A stretch of 64,000 bases of DNA, taken from the NCBI RefSeq assembly GCF_000400715.1, contig NZ_KE007345.1, positions 134,351 through 198,350 on the forward strand, read 5' to 3'. Below are positions 46,112 to 55,222 of the stretch, piece by piece. The stretch is from Acinetobacter genomosp. 15BJ. Its GTDB lineage: Bacteria; Pseudomonadota; Gammaproteobacteria; Pseudomonadales; Moraxellaceae. The first letter of the stretch is position 1. The number at the start of each line of letters is the position of its first letter. The notes under the pieces were generated by a model. That model made no database searches and was not told the origin of the DNA. It saw nothing but the letters and a program-made list of their open reading frames with translations. Both the position numbers and the translations under genes were made by a program.

Positions 46112-46756
46112 ATGAAAACCATATTAATCGCAAATCAAAAAGGTGGCTGTGGCAAGACCATGACAGCTATTACACTTGCTGCAGCATTATCTCAAAAAGG
46201 ATATAAGGTTGCGCTGGCTGACGCTGACAACCAAAAATCGTCTTTGCAATGGCTCAAGCAACGTCCTGAAACCGTCACAGGTATTCAAAGTCTGGATTGG
46301 CGACATGAAAAATCCATTGGCGAAGCACCCAAGAATTTAGATTATTTAATTATCGATGCGCCTGGTGCGCTCTCAGGCGAACATGCCGAACAACTGGTCA
46401 GCGAGGCACATGCGATTGTGACACCGTTGCAGCCATCGTTCTTTGATATCGACAGTACCCGTCGCTTCTTAAAACATTTACAAGACATTAAGCGTATTCG
46501 TAAAGGTAAGGTACAAATCCTGTTGATTGCCAATCGCGTCAAACCGAACAGTGCCAGTTCCAAAGATATTCAGGACTTCTTTAGCAAGATTGAGCAAGAT
46601 CCTGTGGCTTGGATTTCCGAACGTAGTGCTTATGGTACCTTGGCGATGCAAGGACTGAGTGTGTTTGATAAAACTCAGAAAAACTTTGTCAGCATCCAAA
46701 GCCAATGGCAGCCTGTTTTAAATCAATTGGTCGATGATCCGAGCGAGTGGTTCTAA
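46112..46756 (+). CDS. Orphan ParA/MinD-type ATPase
   Basis: The 214-aa protein has a deviant Walker A (KGGCGKT, residues ~10-16), Walker A' DADNQKS and Walker B LIIDAPG, the ParA family hallmarks. No parB, parS cluster, or chemotaxis or pilus gene is next to it. It is therefore an orphan ParA likely positioning something other than the chromosome origin. Similar short ParA proteins in gammaproteobacteria position large cytoplasmic cargos; the cargo is unknown here. Confidence 0.9.
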   Translation: MKTILIANQKGGCGKTMTAITLAAALSQKGYKVALADADNQKSSLQWLKQRPETVTGIQSLDWRHEKSIGEAPKNLDYLIIDAPGALSGEHAEQLVSEAHAIVTPLQPSFFDIDSTRRFLKHLQDIKRIRKGKVQILLIANRVKPNSASSKDIQDFFSKIEQDPVAWISERSAYGTLAMQGLSVFDKTQKNFVSIQSQWQPVLNQLVDDPSEWF

Positions 46757-46879
46757 GGCTTTGCAAAGAAACGTAATCTTTTGATATCAGATATTAAAAC
46801 TGGGAAATGAAAATTTCCCTCGCCTACTTTTTCAGTTAAGATGGTTTTATTCAATTTCTAGCACTTGAGAAATACTATC

Positions 46880-47974
46880 GTGCAACAATACGCTCCGATA
46901 TTACAACGCGTTTTGCTGTTTGGACTGTTCTTTGTCCTGCTCTTTTTGGGATTCAGTATTCTCAAATACTTTATTGTCCCTGTCCTTTGGGCCGCAATTA
47001 TTGCCTATATGACTTGGCCCTTATATCTATGGGTACAGCGTCGCTTCTTTGGTGAAAACCGACCTACACTGAATGCCACACTGATGATTAGCTTGGTGAT
47101 TATCGTGATTGGTGTGCCATTTATTTGTGCAATCTTTATGTTGCAACTTGAAGGTCGTAATTTATATTTTAATTTACAGCGACAACTATTTTCAGGTCAT
47201 GTCCAAGTTCCTGAATTTATCAAAAATCTACCGATTATTGGCAACGACATCAGTCGTACTGTCAATGAACTGAGTAGTGATCCGAACAGCATTACCAAGA
47301 ATATTGCCGAATGGATTCAAAGCCACCTGAGTTATGGTCGTTTTGTGTTGAGTGAGATTAGCCGTAATTTGGTCAAACTGACATTTGCACTGATGACGTT
47401 GTTCTTCTTCTACCGTGATGGGCAAATGATTCTGGCACAAGTGAGTCGTGCCTTGGAAATGGTGATTGGTCCGCGTGTCCATCATTATTTAGATACCATT
47501 TCGGAAACGACTCGTGCTGTCGTATACGGCGTTGGTTTAACTGCAGTTGCTCAAGCCCTATTAGCCGGCCTCAGCTATTTTGTTGCAGGCGTTCCAAATC
47601 CAATGTTGTTGACCATGGTCACCTTTATCTTGGCGCTGATTCCTTTTGGAACACCTGTTTCATATCTTGGGGTAGGCCTGTGGTTATTTGCTCAAGGACA
47701 AACCATGGAAGCTATTGGTGTTGTGGTTTGGGGCGTTGTGATTGTGAGTAGCTCGGATAACGTCATTCGTCCACTGGTGATTTCAGGCGCGACCCAGATT
47801 CCATTTATCTTGATTATGTTTGGGGTATTGGGCGGTATTGCTAGCTTTGGTCTGGTTGGCCTATTCATTGGCCCAGTGATTTTAGCCATTCTGTTAGCGA
47901 TTTGGCGTGAATGGTTGCATGAAAATGTCGATGAGCCGGTTGCGGCTTTGGAAGCTCCTCCCGAAAATAAATAG
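46880..47974 (+). CDS. AI-2E family (PerM-type) permease
   Basis: This ~364-aa membrane protein of the PF01594 family has hydrophobic segments at the N-terminus (LFGLFFVLLFLGFSILKYFIVPVLWAAIIAYMTW), a soluble middle part (~85-150) and a C-terminal group of helices with GVPNPMLLTMVTFILALIPFGTP and SSSDNVIRPLVISG, the family signature. Members export autoinducer-2 or other small molecules, or move ions; the substrate is open. The start is uncertain: GTG 46880 or TTG 46865, with weak ribosome sites for both. Confidence 0.88.
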   Translation: MQQYAPILQRVLLFGLFFVLLFLGFSILKYFIVPVLWAAIIAYMTWPLYLWVQRRFFGENRPTLNATLMISLVIIVIGVPFICAIFMLQLEGRNLYFNLQRQLFSGHVQVPEFIKNLPIIGNDISRTVNELSSDPNSITKNIAEWIQSHLSYGRFVLSEISRNLVKLTFALMTLFFFYRDGQMILAQVSRALEMVIGPRVHHYLDTISETTRAVVYGVGLTAVAQALLAGLSYFVAGVPNPMLLTMVTFILALIPFGTPVSYLGVGLWLFAQGQTMEAIGVVVWGVVIVSSSDNVIRPLVISGATQIPFILIMFGVLGGIASFGLVGLFIGPVILAILLAIWREWLHENVDEPVAALEAPPENK

Positions 47975-48082
47975 GTTTGTTTTGTTTAATTTTTTGTCAT
48001 GAATTGATTAATGTTGCTTGCGAGATATCGCTTACTTTGTTTGAATCGTCAAATAAAGATAATTTATAAGGATATCTTCGCA

Positions 48083-48664
48083 ATGACTTCAATGCTTCAA
48101 AAAATTTCTCTGCTCGGCTGTCTGAGTTTAAGTATCGCAGCCTGTTCTTCAGTTTCTTTAGATAACAATGCGGCTAAAATCCAGACCAAGACCAGTACAA
48201 CCGATCAAAAGCAATTGATCCAAGTCTATCAAGTCGATGCCAATGGCGTTGGTACTTCAATCGGAACGGTTGCTTTTCAACAAACACCTAAAGGTTTATT
48301 AATTACGCCTGCACTTTGGAAACTTTCTCCTGGCGAACATGGTTTCCACATCCATGAAAACCCATCCTGTGAAGCTGCATTAAAAGATGGAAAAATGGGC
48401 GCAGCCTTGGCAGCAGGCAGTCACTTAAATCCTGAAAAAGTCGCGCATCATGGTACACCTGAAACGGGCCACTTAGGCGATTTACCCGTATTGGTGGTGA
48501 ATGAAAAAGGCTTTGCAACCACTCCAGTGATTGCACCACGTTTAAAACTGGCTGATATCCAGAACCGTGCGATCATGATCCATGTCGGTGGCGACAATTA
48601 TTCGGATACACCAAAACCATTAGGCGGTGGCGGTGACCGTATTGCATGTGGTGTAATTAAGTAA
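48083..48664 (+). CDS. sodC: Lipoprotein Cu,Zn superoxide dismutase
   Basis: SodC disproportionates superoxide in the periplasm. Start ATG 48083 follows AAGGAT at 9 bases and gives a lipoprotein signal ending LSIAAC; the frame extends 24 codons further upstream without a ribosome site. Metal ligands are in HGFHIHENPSCE, SHLNP and HGTPETGHLGDLP; the active-site Arg is near the end in GGGGDRIACGVI, with two cysteines for the conserved disulfide. The length of 193 aa is normal for a lipidated form. Confidence 0.95.
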   Translation: MTSMLQKISLLGCLSLSIAACSSVSLDNNAAKIQTKTSTTDQKQLIQVYQVDANGVGTSIGTVAFQQTPKGLLITPALWKLSPGEHGFHIHENPSCEAALKDGKMGAALAAGSHLNPEKVAHHGTPETGHLGDLPVLVVNEKGFATTPVIAPRLKLADIQNRAIMIHVGGDNYSDTPKPLGGGGDRIACGVIK

Positions 48665-48674
48665 GCTGAATGCG

Positions 48675-48702
48675 CTGTGGGTATCTTCCGAGTTATCCAC
48701 AG
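48675..48702. other. Inverted repeat with an isolated DnaA-box-like nonamer
   Basis: CTGTGG (48675-48680) and CCACAG (48697-48702) form a 6-bp stem after sodC. The right arm overlaps TTATCCACA (48693-48701), a perfect DnaA box. A second single copy lies at 52625-52633. They are far from any origin-like cluster. Confidence 0.45.
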
Positions 48703-48908
48703 TTGCTTTGTTTTTAATCATTTTTTACGTATTCTTTAATCTCATCATAAAAAAATACAACTGAGCATGAATTTTGCATCTTATCTATTATTTGAAAGAT
48801 CAAGCAAATATTTATGCTAAAAAATAGTGCCGCTTGTTGGCTAACAATGCTTTCCTTTGGGAAATTTATTTGTATGATGAATCCAGAACATATTAAAGAA
48901 TAAGAATC

Positions 48909-51059
48909 GTGAAAAATTTATCCCTCCTGTTCAATCGTTTTCGCTCCAACTCGATTCTTCTTTATTGCTTACAAATCCTGATTGTGCTTTGCGGTACAAC
49001 ATTAGGCTTATATCAGCTTGGATTCGGGCAACTGATTGTTCCTGTCACTTTAGGGGCAATTGCGACCGCACTGACCGACTTTGATGATCGTCTCAGTATC
49101 CGTTTACGCAATCTGATTTATGTCTGCGTGCTGTTCTTTACGGTCAGTACTATTTTAGAGTTTCTCGCCCCCTATAAATTTTGGTTCATTGTTTATCTCA
49201 GCCTCTCGAGTGCAGCGCTGGTCATGATGGGTGCGCTTGGGCAACGCTATGCCACCATTTCCTTCGGTACGATTTTACTTTCGATCTATACCATGTTTGG
49301 TTTAGGAGAGTATCCAGATTGGTATCAGCAACCGAGTTATTTTGTATTGGGTGCCTTGTGGTATGGGCTGACATCAATCTTATTTTTTGTTATTCGCCCA
49401 ACCTTGCCTTTACAAGAAAAGATCTCAACTATTTTTCAGGATATTGCTGAATTACGACAAGCCAAATCACGTTTATTCGACCCAGATAATATCGATAATG
49501 TCGAAACACTGCTATTCGAACTCTCACAAAAAAATAGCCAAGTGGTCAGTAGTTTGAATCAAGCCAAAAACTCCTTACTGACGCGCTTAAAAGCGTCTCG
49601 GGTTAACAACACCAGTATTTATTGGCTGAACTTATATTATTTTGCCCAGGACATGCATGAACAGGTCACATCTAGTTATCTACATTATGAAAAGATTCAT
49701 CAGAACTTTAGCCGCAGTGATTTAATTTTCCGTATTCAAAAAAATATGCAGCTACAAGCCTTGGCATGTCATGATTTAAGCCAAGCGATCTTAGATCATC
49801 AAAGCTATCAGCCCCGTGAATCTGCCAGTAAAGCATTAGAAAATCTCGAATTGTCGATGCGGGATTGGGTGCAACAGCATCCCAATAATCTTGAAGTTAA
49901 AAATCTGGAATTGATCCTTAATAATTTAAAAAGTGTGCATGAGCAGTTTGCTCAACTGCAACTCAATCAAAATATCGAACAGCTTTCACCTCAGCAACAT
50001 CAAGATCATTTGAACTTACTCGATGATGATATTCAGGGGGTTCAGGATTTAATTTTAAAAATCAAACAGCAACTCAGCCCGCAATCGGCGCTGTTCCGCC
50101 ATGCCGTGCGTTTGGCTGTGATCTTTGTAGTGGGTTATGCCATTTCCTTATTACCTTTTGCCCAAAATGGCTACTGGATTCTACTCACCAGTTTATTTGT
50201 TTGCCAGATCACCTACTTTGCCACCAAAAGCCGTCTCAAGCTCAGAACCATCGGCACTTTACTTGGGGTGTTATTAGGTATCCCCATTCTTTATTTTGTG
50301 CCAAGTATTGAAGGCCAATTGTTATTAACCGTCATCTGTGGGGTCTCTTTTTTCTATTTAAGACAAAAGAAATATGCACTTGCCACGGTCATGGCCACCT
50401 TAATGGTGTTATTGATTTTTAATTTAAAAGGTGCAGGTTTTAGTATTATCCTGCCACGTATTATTGACACTTTTATTGGCTGTGCAATTGCATGGCTTGC
50501 GGTCAATTTCATTTGGCCCGATTGGAATTTTCGCAATATCTCCAGCAACATCAAGAAAAACAATCAAACCACTTTCGATTATTTTCATGTGGTGGTACAG
50601 CAGTATCATCAAGGGCGTGAACTCGATCTGGAATACCGAACCACTCGACGTGCAGCACATAATGCCCAGATCGAGCTGTCTAATATGATCTCAAGTCTGA
50701 GTACCGAACCTCAGCCCAACCAAGAACTCATTCAATATGCGTTTCGCTATTTGGTCTATAGCCACAGCCAACTCAGTTATGTCTCAGCCTTGGGACATCA
50801 ACGGGAAAAAATCGAAGATCAGGCATTATTAGAATTACTAGATAAAATTGAGAATGTGCTGAAGCAAAGTCTGATCGAACAAGCCGCTATTCCGCCACAG
50901 CGAGTAGAACGCTTGCTCGAAGATATTAATAACCTAAATCAACAACATCAGGTCTCTGCAAAACACCCTTTGCTCTTAAAACAAATGAGTCTGTTGCTCG
51001 AGACCTTGCCTGAGTTAGTCCTGTTAAAAAATAAACTGCTCGCCTTAGAAATTAAGTGA
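48909..51059 (+). CDS. yccS: YccS/FUSC-type inner-membrane protein
   Basis: The 716-aa protein of the FUSC family has an N-terminal membrane block (~residues 15-165), a long soluble helical part, a second membrane block (FVVGYAISLLPFAQNGYWILLTSLFVCQ, ~400-540) and a C-terminal helical part. This is the two-block layout of YccS/YhfK and plant aluminium-activated transporters. FUSC proteins are suspected to export aromatic acids. Translation starts at GTG 48909. The 3' end carries a perfect 11-bp inverted repeat that ends the convergent craA transcript. Confidence 0.88.
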   Translation: MKNLSLLFNRFRSNSILLYCLQILIVLCGTTLGLYQLGFGQLIVPVTLGAIATALTDFDDRLSIRLRNLIYVCVLFFTVSTILEFLAPYKFWFIVYLSLSSAALVMMGALGQRYATISFGTILLSIYTMFGLGEYPDWYQQPSYFVLGALWYGLTSILFFVIRPTLPLQEKISTIFQDIAELRQAKSRLFDPDNIDNVETLLFELSQKNSQVVSSLNQAKNSLLTRLKASRVNNTSIYWLNLYYFAQDMHEQVTSSYLHYEKIHQNFSRSDLIFRIQKNMQLQALACHDLSQAILDHQSYQPRESASKALENLELSMRDWVQQHPNNLEVKNLELILNNLKSVHEQFAQLQLNQNIEQLSPQQHQDHLNLLDDDIQGVQDLILKIKQQLSPQSALFRHAVRLAVIFVVGYAISLLPFAQNGYWILLTSLFVCQITYFATKSRLKLRTIGTLLGVLLGIPILYFVPSIEGQLLLTVICGVSFFYLRQKKYALATVMATLMVLLIFNLKGAGFSIILPRIIDTFIGCAIAWLAVNFIWPDWNFRNISSNIKKNNQTTFDYFHVVVQQYHQGRELDLEYRTTRRAAHNAQIELSNMISSLSTEPQPNQELIQYAFRYLVYSHSQLSYVSALGHQREKIEDQALLELLDKIENVLKQSLIEQAAIPPQRVERLLEDINNLNQQHQVSAKHPLLLKQMSLLLETLPELVLLKNKLLALEIK

Positions 51060-51068
51060 GCAGTTTAT
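51025..51068 (-). terminator. craA terminator overlapping the yccS coding end
   Basis: A perfect 11-bp stem (ATAAACTGCTC at 51031-51041, GAGCAGTTTAT at 51058-51068) is followed on the minus strand by TTTTTT. It lies just after the craA stop and inside the last codons of yccS. Confidence 0.8.
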
Positions 51069-51079
51069 GGAGACAGAAA

Positions 51080-52318
51080 TTAATTCAACCCGTCTTGCTG
51101 ACGTGCCAGCATATGTTGTTTCAAGGCATGACGTGGCGAACTAAACCAAAACACGATCAAGACCAGACTGGCTAAAGCAAACGCCCAAATATGGAAATGT
51201 GTATACAGCACCCGAACCAATTCAATCACGACAAAATAACTCACCATCATCAACATCGATACCGCGGCTGCGACTGTTCCTTTTGAGACTTCCGAAGACA
51301 TCAGTGCAAAACGGTACATCACCGAGAAGCTAATCCCCTCACCCAAACTGATTAAGGTCATACCAATCAATAAACAAGGCACCAAATAGCTTTGCCAAAT
51401 TACACCGAGCACCAAGAATGCAGTACCTAATAACATGATCGGCAAACCAAATAGAATAGTTTTACCTAGCGGGAAGCGATCAATAATCTTGATCAGGATG
51501 ATATTGCCTGCAATTAAGCCAAAGAACACCGGAAACTGTGCCAAGCCATATTGCACACTGCTCAATTTCAGCTCATCAACCAAAATGATTGGTGATAAAG
51601 CAATCCATAACATCAACGGCATACCCACCATCGGTAAGGCAATGCTTAAGCCCAAGAAACGACGGTTGCTCAATACCTTTTTAAAGTCATCAAAGATATA
51701 GCTAAAAGGCTGCTTCGGTTGTTTACGGCTTTCTTGGGTCGCGGGCATAAATTTCTTTAAGCCAAACCAACTGATAAAAGACACCGCGGCAATGGCAACG
51801 AAGCCCCAATGCCATGACACATAATCAATCAGAAATGCACCCAATACAGGGCCAAGTAAAGGCGCCAATAAAGAAATATTCGCCATCAGTGCCATGACTT
51901 TGATCGCATCACGCTCTTCAAAAGTTTCTTGAATGGCTGCATAACCAACCGCAGAAATGACGCTTAACCCCATACCTTGTAAGAAACGCAGTGTCAGGAA
52001 TTGTTCAATATTGTGCGTCAGTAAAATCAACAAACAACAAACCGTAAAGAATGCCACACCAGCTAAGAGTACTTTTTTACGCCCGAGACGATCCGAAAGC
52101 GGTCCCAACAGCCATGCGACACTGGCACCACCCAACAAATAAAATGACATTGACGACGGTGCCCACGTTGCACTGACCGCAAATTGTTCTGTAATCGACA
52201 ACATCGCGGGTTGAATCAAGTCATTACCGATATAAACTGAAAATTCAAATAGCACTAAAGCTAAAGGAAACATGAGCGTTATACGGTTTAACGTCATGTT
52301 CTGATTATTCGTCATCAT
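51080..52318 (-). CDS. craA: MFS efflux pump of the MdfA/CraA type (chloramphenicol)
   Basis: CraA is a 12-helix major facilitator drug/H+ antiporter responsible for intrinsic chloramphenicol resistance in Acinetobacter baumannii. The 412-aa protein shows YIGNDLIQPAML with the acidic residue of TM1 (FEFSVYIGND), motif A GPLSDRLGRKKV and QGMGLSVISAVGYAAIQETFEERDAIKVMALMAN, all shared with MdfA and CraA. A 17-bp palindrome lies ~190 bases upstream. No regulator gene is adjacent. The identification is by recalled sequence similarity; resistance is not shown by the sequence alone. Confidence 0.88.
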   Translation of the reverse strand: MMTNNQNMTLNRITLMFPLALVLFEFSVYIGNDLIQPAMLSITEQFAVSATWAPSSMSFYLLGGASVAWLLGPLSDRLGRKKVLLAGVAFFTVCCLLILLTHNIEQFLTLRFLQGMGLSVISAVGYAAIQETFEERDAIKVMALMANISLLAPLLGPVLGAFLIDYVSWHWGFVAIAAVSFISWFGLKKFMPATQESRKQPKQPFSYIFDDFKKVLSNRRFLGLSIALPMVGMPLMLWIALSPIILVDELKLSSVQYGLAQFPVFFGLIAGNIILIKIIDRFPLGKTILFGLPIMLLGTAFLVLGVIWQSYLVPCLLIGMTLISLGEGISFSVMYRFALMSSEVSKGTVAAAVSMLMMVSYFVVIELVRVLYTHFHIWAFALASLVLIVFWFSSPRHALKQHMLARQQDGLN

Positions 52319-52676
52319 GTTTTATTCACAAAAATAACCAACTCGTGTGCGTCCCATTTTTCAAAACGAAAAAGGGATCATCACCACAAGATTTTATGGC
52401 TTAGATTTAAATTAAATTTTGATTTCATGCTGTGAGAAAGCACGTGATAAATGTGAAAACACCGTATTCACTAGGTGTATATAAGAAAAACAATTTATTT
52501 ACGTGAGATTGGTAAATGTTTTACCATTTGGCTAAATTGCCACGCGCAACTGTAGCACTTTTTCAAAATGACCGCAATTTAAACAGCCGATAACGCTCAT
52601 ATTGAGATGTGCATAACCAAAAAGTTATCCACATCTTTGCTGATATTTTATACGTCGCTCTATATAGAGCCCATGC
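52319..52676. other. Intergenic region upstream of craA
   Basis: These 358 bases lie between the craA start and the end of a lipoprotein gene transcribed toward it. They contain TGGTAAATGTTTTACCA at 52510-52526, a 7-bp perfect inverted repeat with a 3-base centre that could be an operator. A single DnaA-box-like nonamer follows at 52625. No reading frame of note. Confidence 0.5.
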
Positions 52677-53048
52677 TTATGGACAGAGATCAAATTGGAA
52701 CGTCTCGGTGTTCTCTCCTCTGGCACATTGATAGCTTTGCTTTTTATTGACCACTTTCCAAACATCTTGATTACGTTTTAATTGATATTCTGTCCGTACA
52801 GCAATCACCGAATCATCTAATTGTGCTTGCTCAACCGTCACCTGTGCATCGGTTGGATTCTCGGCACTATTGAATTGCTGGTCTATTTTTAAATTGCTGT
52901 CTTCATGAAACAAATTCGGTTGATCCGATAAAATCACATGCATCACTGTATTTTTTTGAACCGCAGCTTGCTGCTGTGAAGGTGTTGTCGGCTGATTACA
53001 TGCTGTGAGGAATACAGCAGATCCCAATATCAGTGCAATTTTATGCAT
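52677..53048 (-). CDS. Small lipoprotein, unknown function
   Basis: From ATG 53048 the product is 123 aa with a lipoprotein signal (HKIALILGSAVFLTAC); the frame runs 33 codons further upstream, but that part would bury the signal. The mature part begins with a Gln-rich linker and has a domain with LNDSVIAVRTEYQLK-type strands (QAQLDDSVIAVRTEYQLKRNQDVWKVVNKKQSYQC) and two cysteines near the C-terminus (CARGE, DLCP). That domain resembles a small DUF4878/NTF2-like fold only loosely. Confidence 0.8.
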   Translation of the reverse strand: MHKIALILGSAVFLTACNQPTTPSQQQAAVQKNTVMHVILSDQPNLFHEDSNLKIDQQFNSAENPTDAQVTVEQAQLDDSVIAVRTEYQLKRNQDVWKVVNKKQSYQCARGENTETFQFDLCP

Positions 53049-53229
53049 TTTGTACCCATCCAATCCATTTAGCTCATTTATGCTACTATGCAAAACTGAA
53101 TTGCCACGCAACAAAATGTATGTGGCGTGCATTAAATTTGTTGTCATTGTCTAATGATGATGATCATAACAAATGATTAAAAAAACACAGTTTATAACAT
53201 CAAAATCACCTTAGTTTGGACATGCCGAT

Positions 53230-54105
53230 ATGTCAGATTTAGCGAAAAATTTAAGCATTATTTTAATCTTGGGTAGCACTCTGGCTGCCTGTTCCAAACA
53301 TCCTGAAGGTGCAGCAAACGATGCTGCAGTTGCAACTGAAAGTGCTGCAATGGACAGCACTGCTGTTCAAGAAAATGCCATTCAAAATCCAGAACAACTG
53401 GTTAGCAATCAACAGAGTGCTTTAGAACAAAATCGTCAATTGGTCAAAAGCGCACAATTGCAATTTGAAGTGAAAGATGTATTAAAAACCACATCGGCAC
53501 TGGAACAGCAGTTATTGCAATACAATGGTTATATCGAAGAAAAACAGATTAATTATCAAGTCAGTGACCGTTCTGAACGTGGCCGTATTGATGGCAGTGT
53601 CGACATCTATGAAAAGATCACCCCAACTGTCCAACTCACAGTACGTATCCCCAATGCACAGGTGACCAGCTTCTTAAATAATTTATTGCCACTCATGCTG
53701 AACTTTAATACCCAGAGCTATGAAGCCAAACGTTATGAATTAAAATTGCTCGAAGAAAAACTGAATACCGCCAATCAAAGTAACAGTGGATTAAACGCAG
53801 TTAACAATCAGTTGCAGCAACTGACCAATTTAGAAGTTAAAGACCGTTTGGCTTATAGCACTATTCGACTGGAATTCTTCCAACAGTCACAAGTGCGTAA
53901 AACCCATGATCTCAATATCAACCGTATTGCCACCTTAGACAGTGATCCATTATTCAGCCGAATTTGGGAAGCGATTAAAGTGGGCTTGTACGGTTTTAGA
54001 GAAACTATCATTTGGCTCGTGATGCTGTGGCCGTTGTATGTAGCGATTGCGATTTTATGGGGCATCCGTCGTTGGTATAAAGCTAAAAAATCCAAAGCGG
54101 AATAG
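53230..54105 (+). CDS. DUF4349 lipoprotein/membrane protein
   Basis: The 291-aa protein has a lipoprotein-type signal (LSIILILGSTLAAC) and the DUF4349 core: NRQLVKSAQLQFEVKDVLKTT, GYIEEKQINYQV, VRIPNAQVTSFLNNL and a coiled coil (EKLNTANQSNSGLNAVNNQLQQLTNLEVKDRLAYSTI). A C-terminal membrane helix (ETIIWLVMLWPLYVAIAILWGI) and basic tail follow. It would thus be held by both a lipid and an inner-membrane helix. Function of DUF4349 is unknown. Confidence 0.88.
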   Translation: MSDLAKNLSIILILGSTLAACSKHPEGAANDAAVATESAAMDSTAVQENAIQNPEQLVSNQQSALEQNRQLVKSAQLQFEVKDVLKTTSALEQQLLQYNGYIEEKQINYQVSDRSERGRIDGSVDIYEKITPTVQLTVRIPNAQVTSFLNNLLPLMLNFNTQSYEAKRYELKLLEEKLNTANQSNSGLNAVNNQLQQLTNLEVKDRLAYSTIRLEFFQQSQVRKTHDLNINRIATLDSDPLFSRIWEAIKVGLYGFRETIIWLVMLWPLYVAIAILWGIRRWYKAKKSKAE

Positions 54106-54217
54106 TTCAATTGTTGATTTTTGATCAATAGTATTTTGCTCATTTATGCATTTTTACTCATGAATAGATTTTCTAAAATGCTTTCCAGTTTTTAGAGATT
54201 TATTTTTGAGTAATCGC

Positions 54218-54808
54218 ATGAGCAATATTTTAATTATTAATGGTGCCAAACAGTTTGAACATTCGAATGGTGAGTTGAACGACACCCTGACTGAATTTTC
54301 TCAAGCACATCTAAGCACCTTAGGTCATCAGGTACAAGTTACCCGTACCGACAGTGACTATGACATTCAAGCTGAAATTGCCAAATACCTATGGGCAGAT
54401 GTGGTGATTTACCAAATGCCGGGTTGGTGGATGGGTGCACCGTGGACCATGAAAAAATACATCGATGATATCTTCACGATTGGACATGGCTCGCTTTATG
54501 CCAGTGATGGTCGTAGTCGTTCAGATGCATCTAAAAAATATGGTTCAGGTGGTTTAATCCAAGGTAAAAAATACATGTTGTCTTTGACATGGAATGCACC
54601 GATGGAAGCCTTCACCGATCCTGACCAGTTCTTCCACGGCGTTGGTGTGGATGGCGTTTATTTACCTTTCCATAAAGCTAATCAATTCTTGGGTATGGAT
54701 TCACTGCCTACATTTATCGTCAATGATGTGATCAAAGCGCCAAACGTACCAAGTTATATCGAAGCGTATAAAACCCATTTAGACCAACTTTTTGCAGCAA
54801 GCCATTAA
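54218..54808 (+). CDS. mdaB: NADPH:quinone reductase MdaB
   Basis: MdaB is a flavodoxin-fold FAD enzyme reducing quinones by two electrons, which limits redox cycling. The sequence follows E. coli MdaB closely as I recall it (SNILIINGAK, WADVVIYQMPGWWMGAPWTMKKYIDD, GSGGLIQGKKYMLSLTWNAP, QFFHGVGVDGVYLPFHKANQFLG). The frame opens four codons earlier (TTG 54206), but ATG 54218 matches the family start and gives 196 aa. It is followed 13 bases later by ygiN, its usual partner. Confidence 0.95.
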   Translation: MSNILIINGAKQFEHSNGELNDTLTEFSQAHLSTLGHQVQVTRTDSDYDIQAEIAKYLWADVVIYQMPGWWMGAPWTMKKYIDDIFTIGHGSLYASDGRSRSDASKKYGSGGLIQGKKYMLSLTWNAPMEAFTDPDQFFHGVGVDGVYLPFHKANQFLGMDSLPTFIVNDVIKAPNVPSYIEAYKTHLDQLFAASH

Positions 54809-54821
54809 GTGAGAAAATAAT

Positions 54822-55136
54822 ATGTTAACCATTATTGCTGAAATTTATACGCATTCAGGCGCTGAGCATCGCCAAGCCGTTTTAGATGCCTTTGAAAAAA
54901 TTATTCCAACGGTACTGGCAGAAGAAGGTTGTCAGGGCTATGAGCCATTGATTGATCATCTTCCTGCGATTGAGATGCAGGCCACTAATGAGAATACGAT
55001 TGTCATGTTAGAGAAATGGCAGAGTACTGCTCATTTAGAAGCGCATATGCAAACTGCACATATGCAGCAACATTTTGAAGCAACCAAAGACCATGTTGCG
55101 GATGTAAAAATCCGTATTCTAAACAGTGGGATTTAA
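54822..55136 (+). CDS. ygiN: Quinol monooxygenase YgiN (ABM domain)
   Basis: The 104-aa ABM-fold dimeric protein matches E. coli YgiN in pattern (LTIIAEI...HRQAVLDAFEKIIPTVLAEEGCQGY, TIVMLEKWQSTAHLEAHMQTAHMQ, VADVKIRILNSGI). YgiN re-oxidises menadiol to menadione, forming a quinone redox cycle with MdaB. The same mdaB-ygiN order occurs in E. coli. A short AGTGAG ribosome site precedes it. Confidence 0.93.
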   Translation: MLTIIAEIYTHSGAEHRQAVLDAFEKIIPTVLAEEGCQGYEPLIDHLPAIEMQATNENTIVMLEKWQSTAHLEAHMQTAHMQQHFEATKDHVADVKIRILNSGI

Positions 55137-55222
55137 CAGATAACACCCTAAATCTGAGTCCGACAAAATATGAAATCATTGAATATTTAAGTCGAACTCA
55201 GCTGATGAGTAAATGCATGGTT

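Noticed and set aside
46112..46756. ParA as a sign of a plasmid or chromosome partition locus.
   Set aside because: No parB, no parS-like repeats and no replication gene nearby; fits an orphan ParA instead.
48693..48701. DnaA box (TTATCCACA) as a sign of a replication origin.
   Set aside because: Only single boxes here and at 52625-52633, no cluster, no AT-rich unwinding region and no dnaA/dnaN/gidA neighbours.
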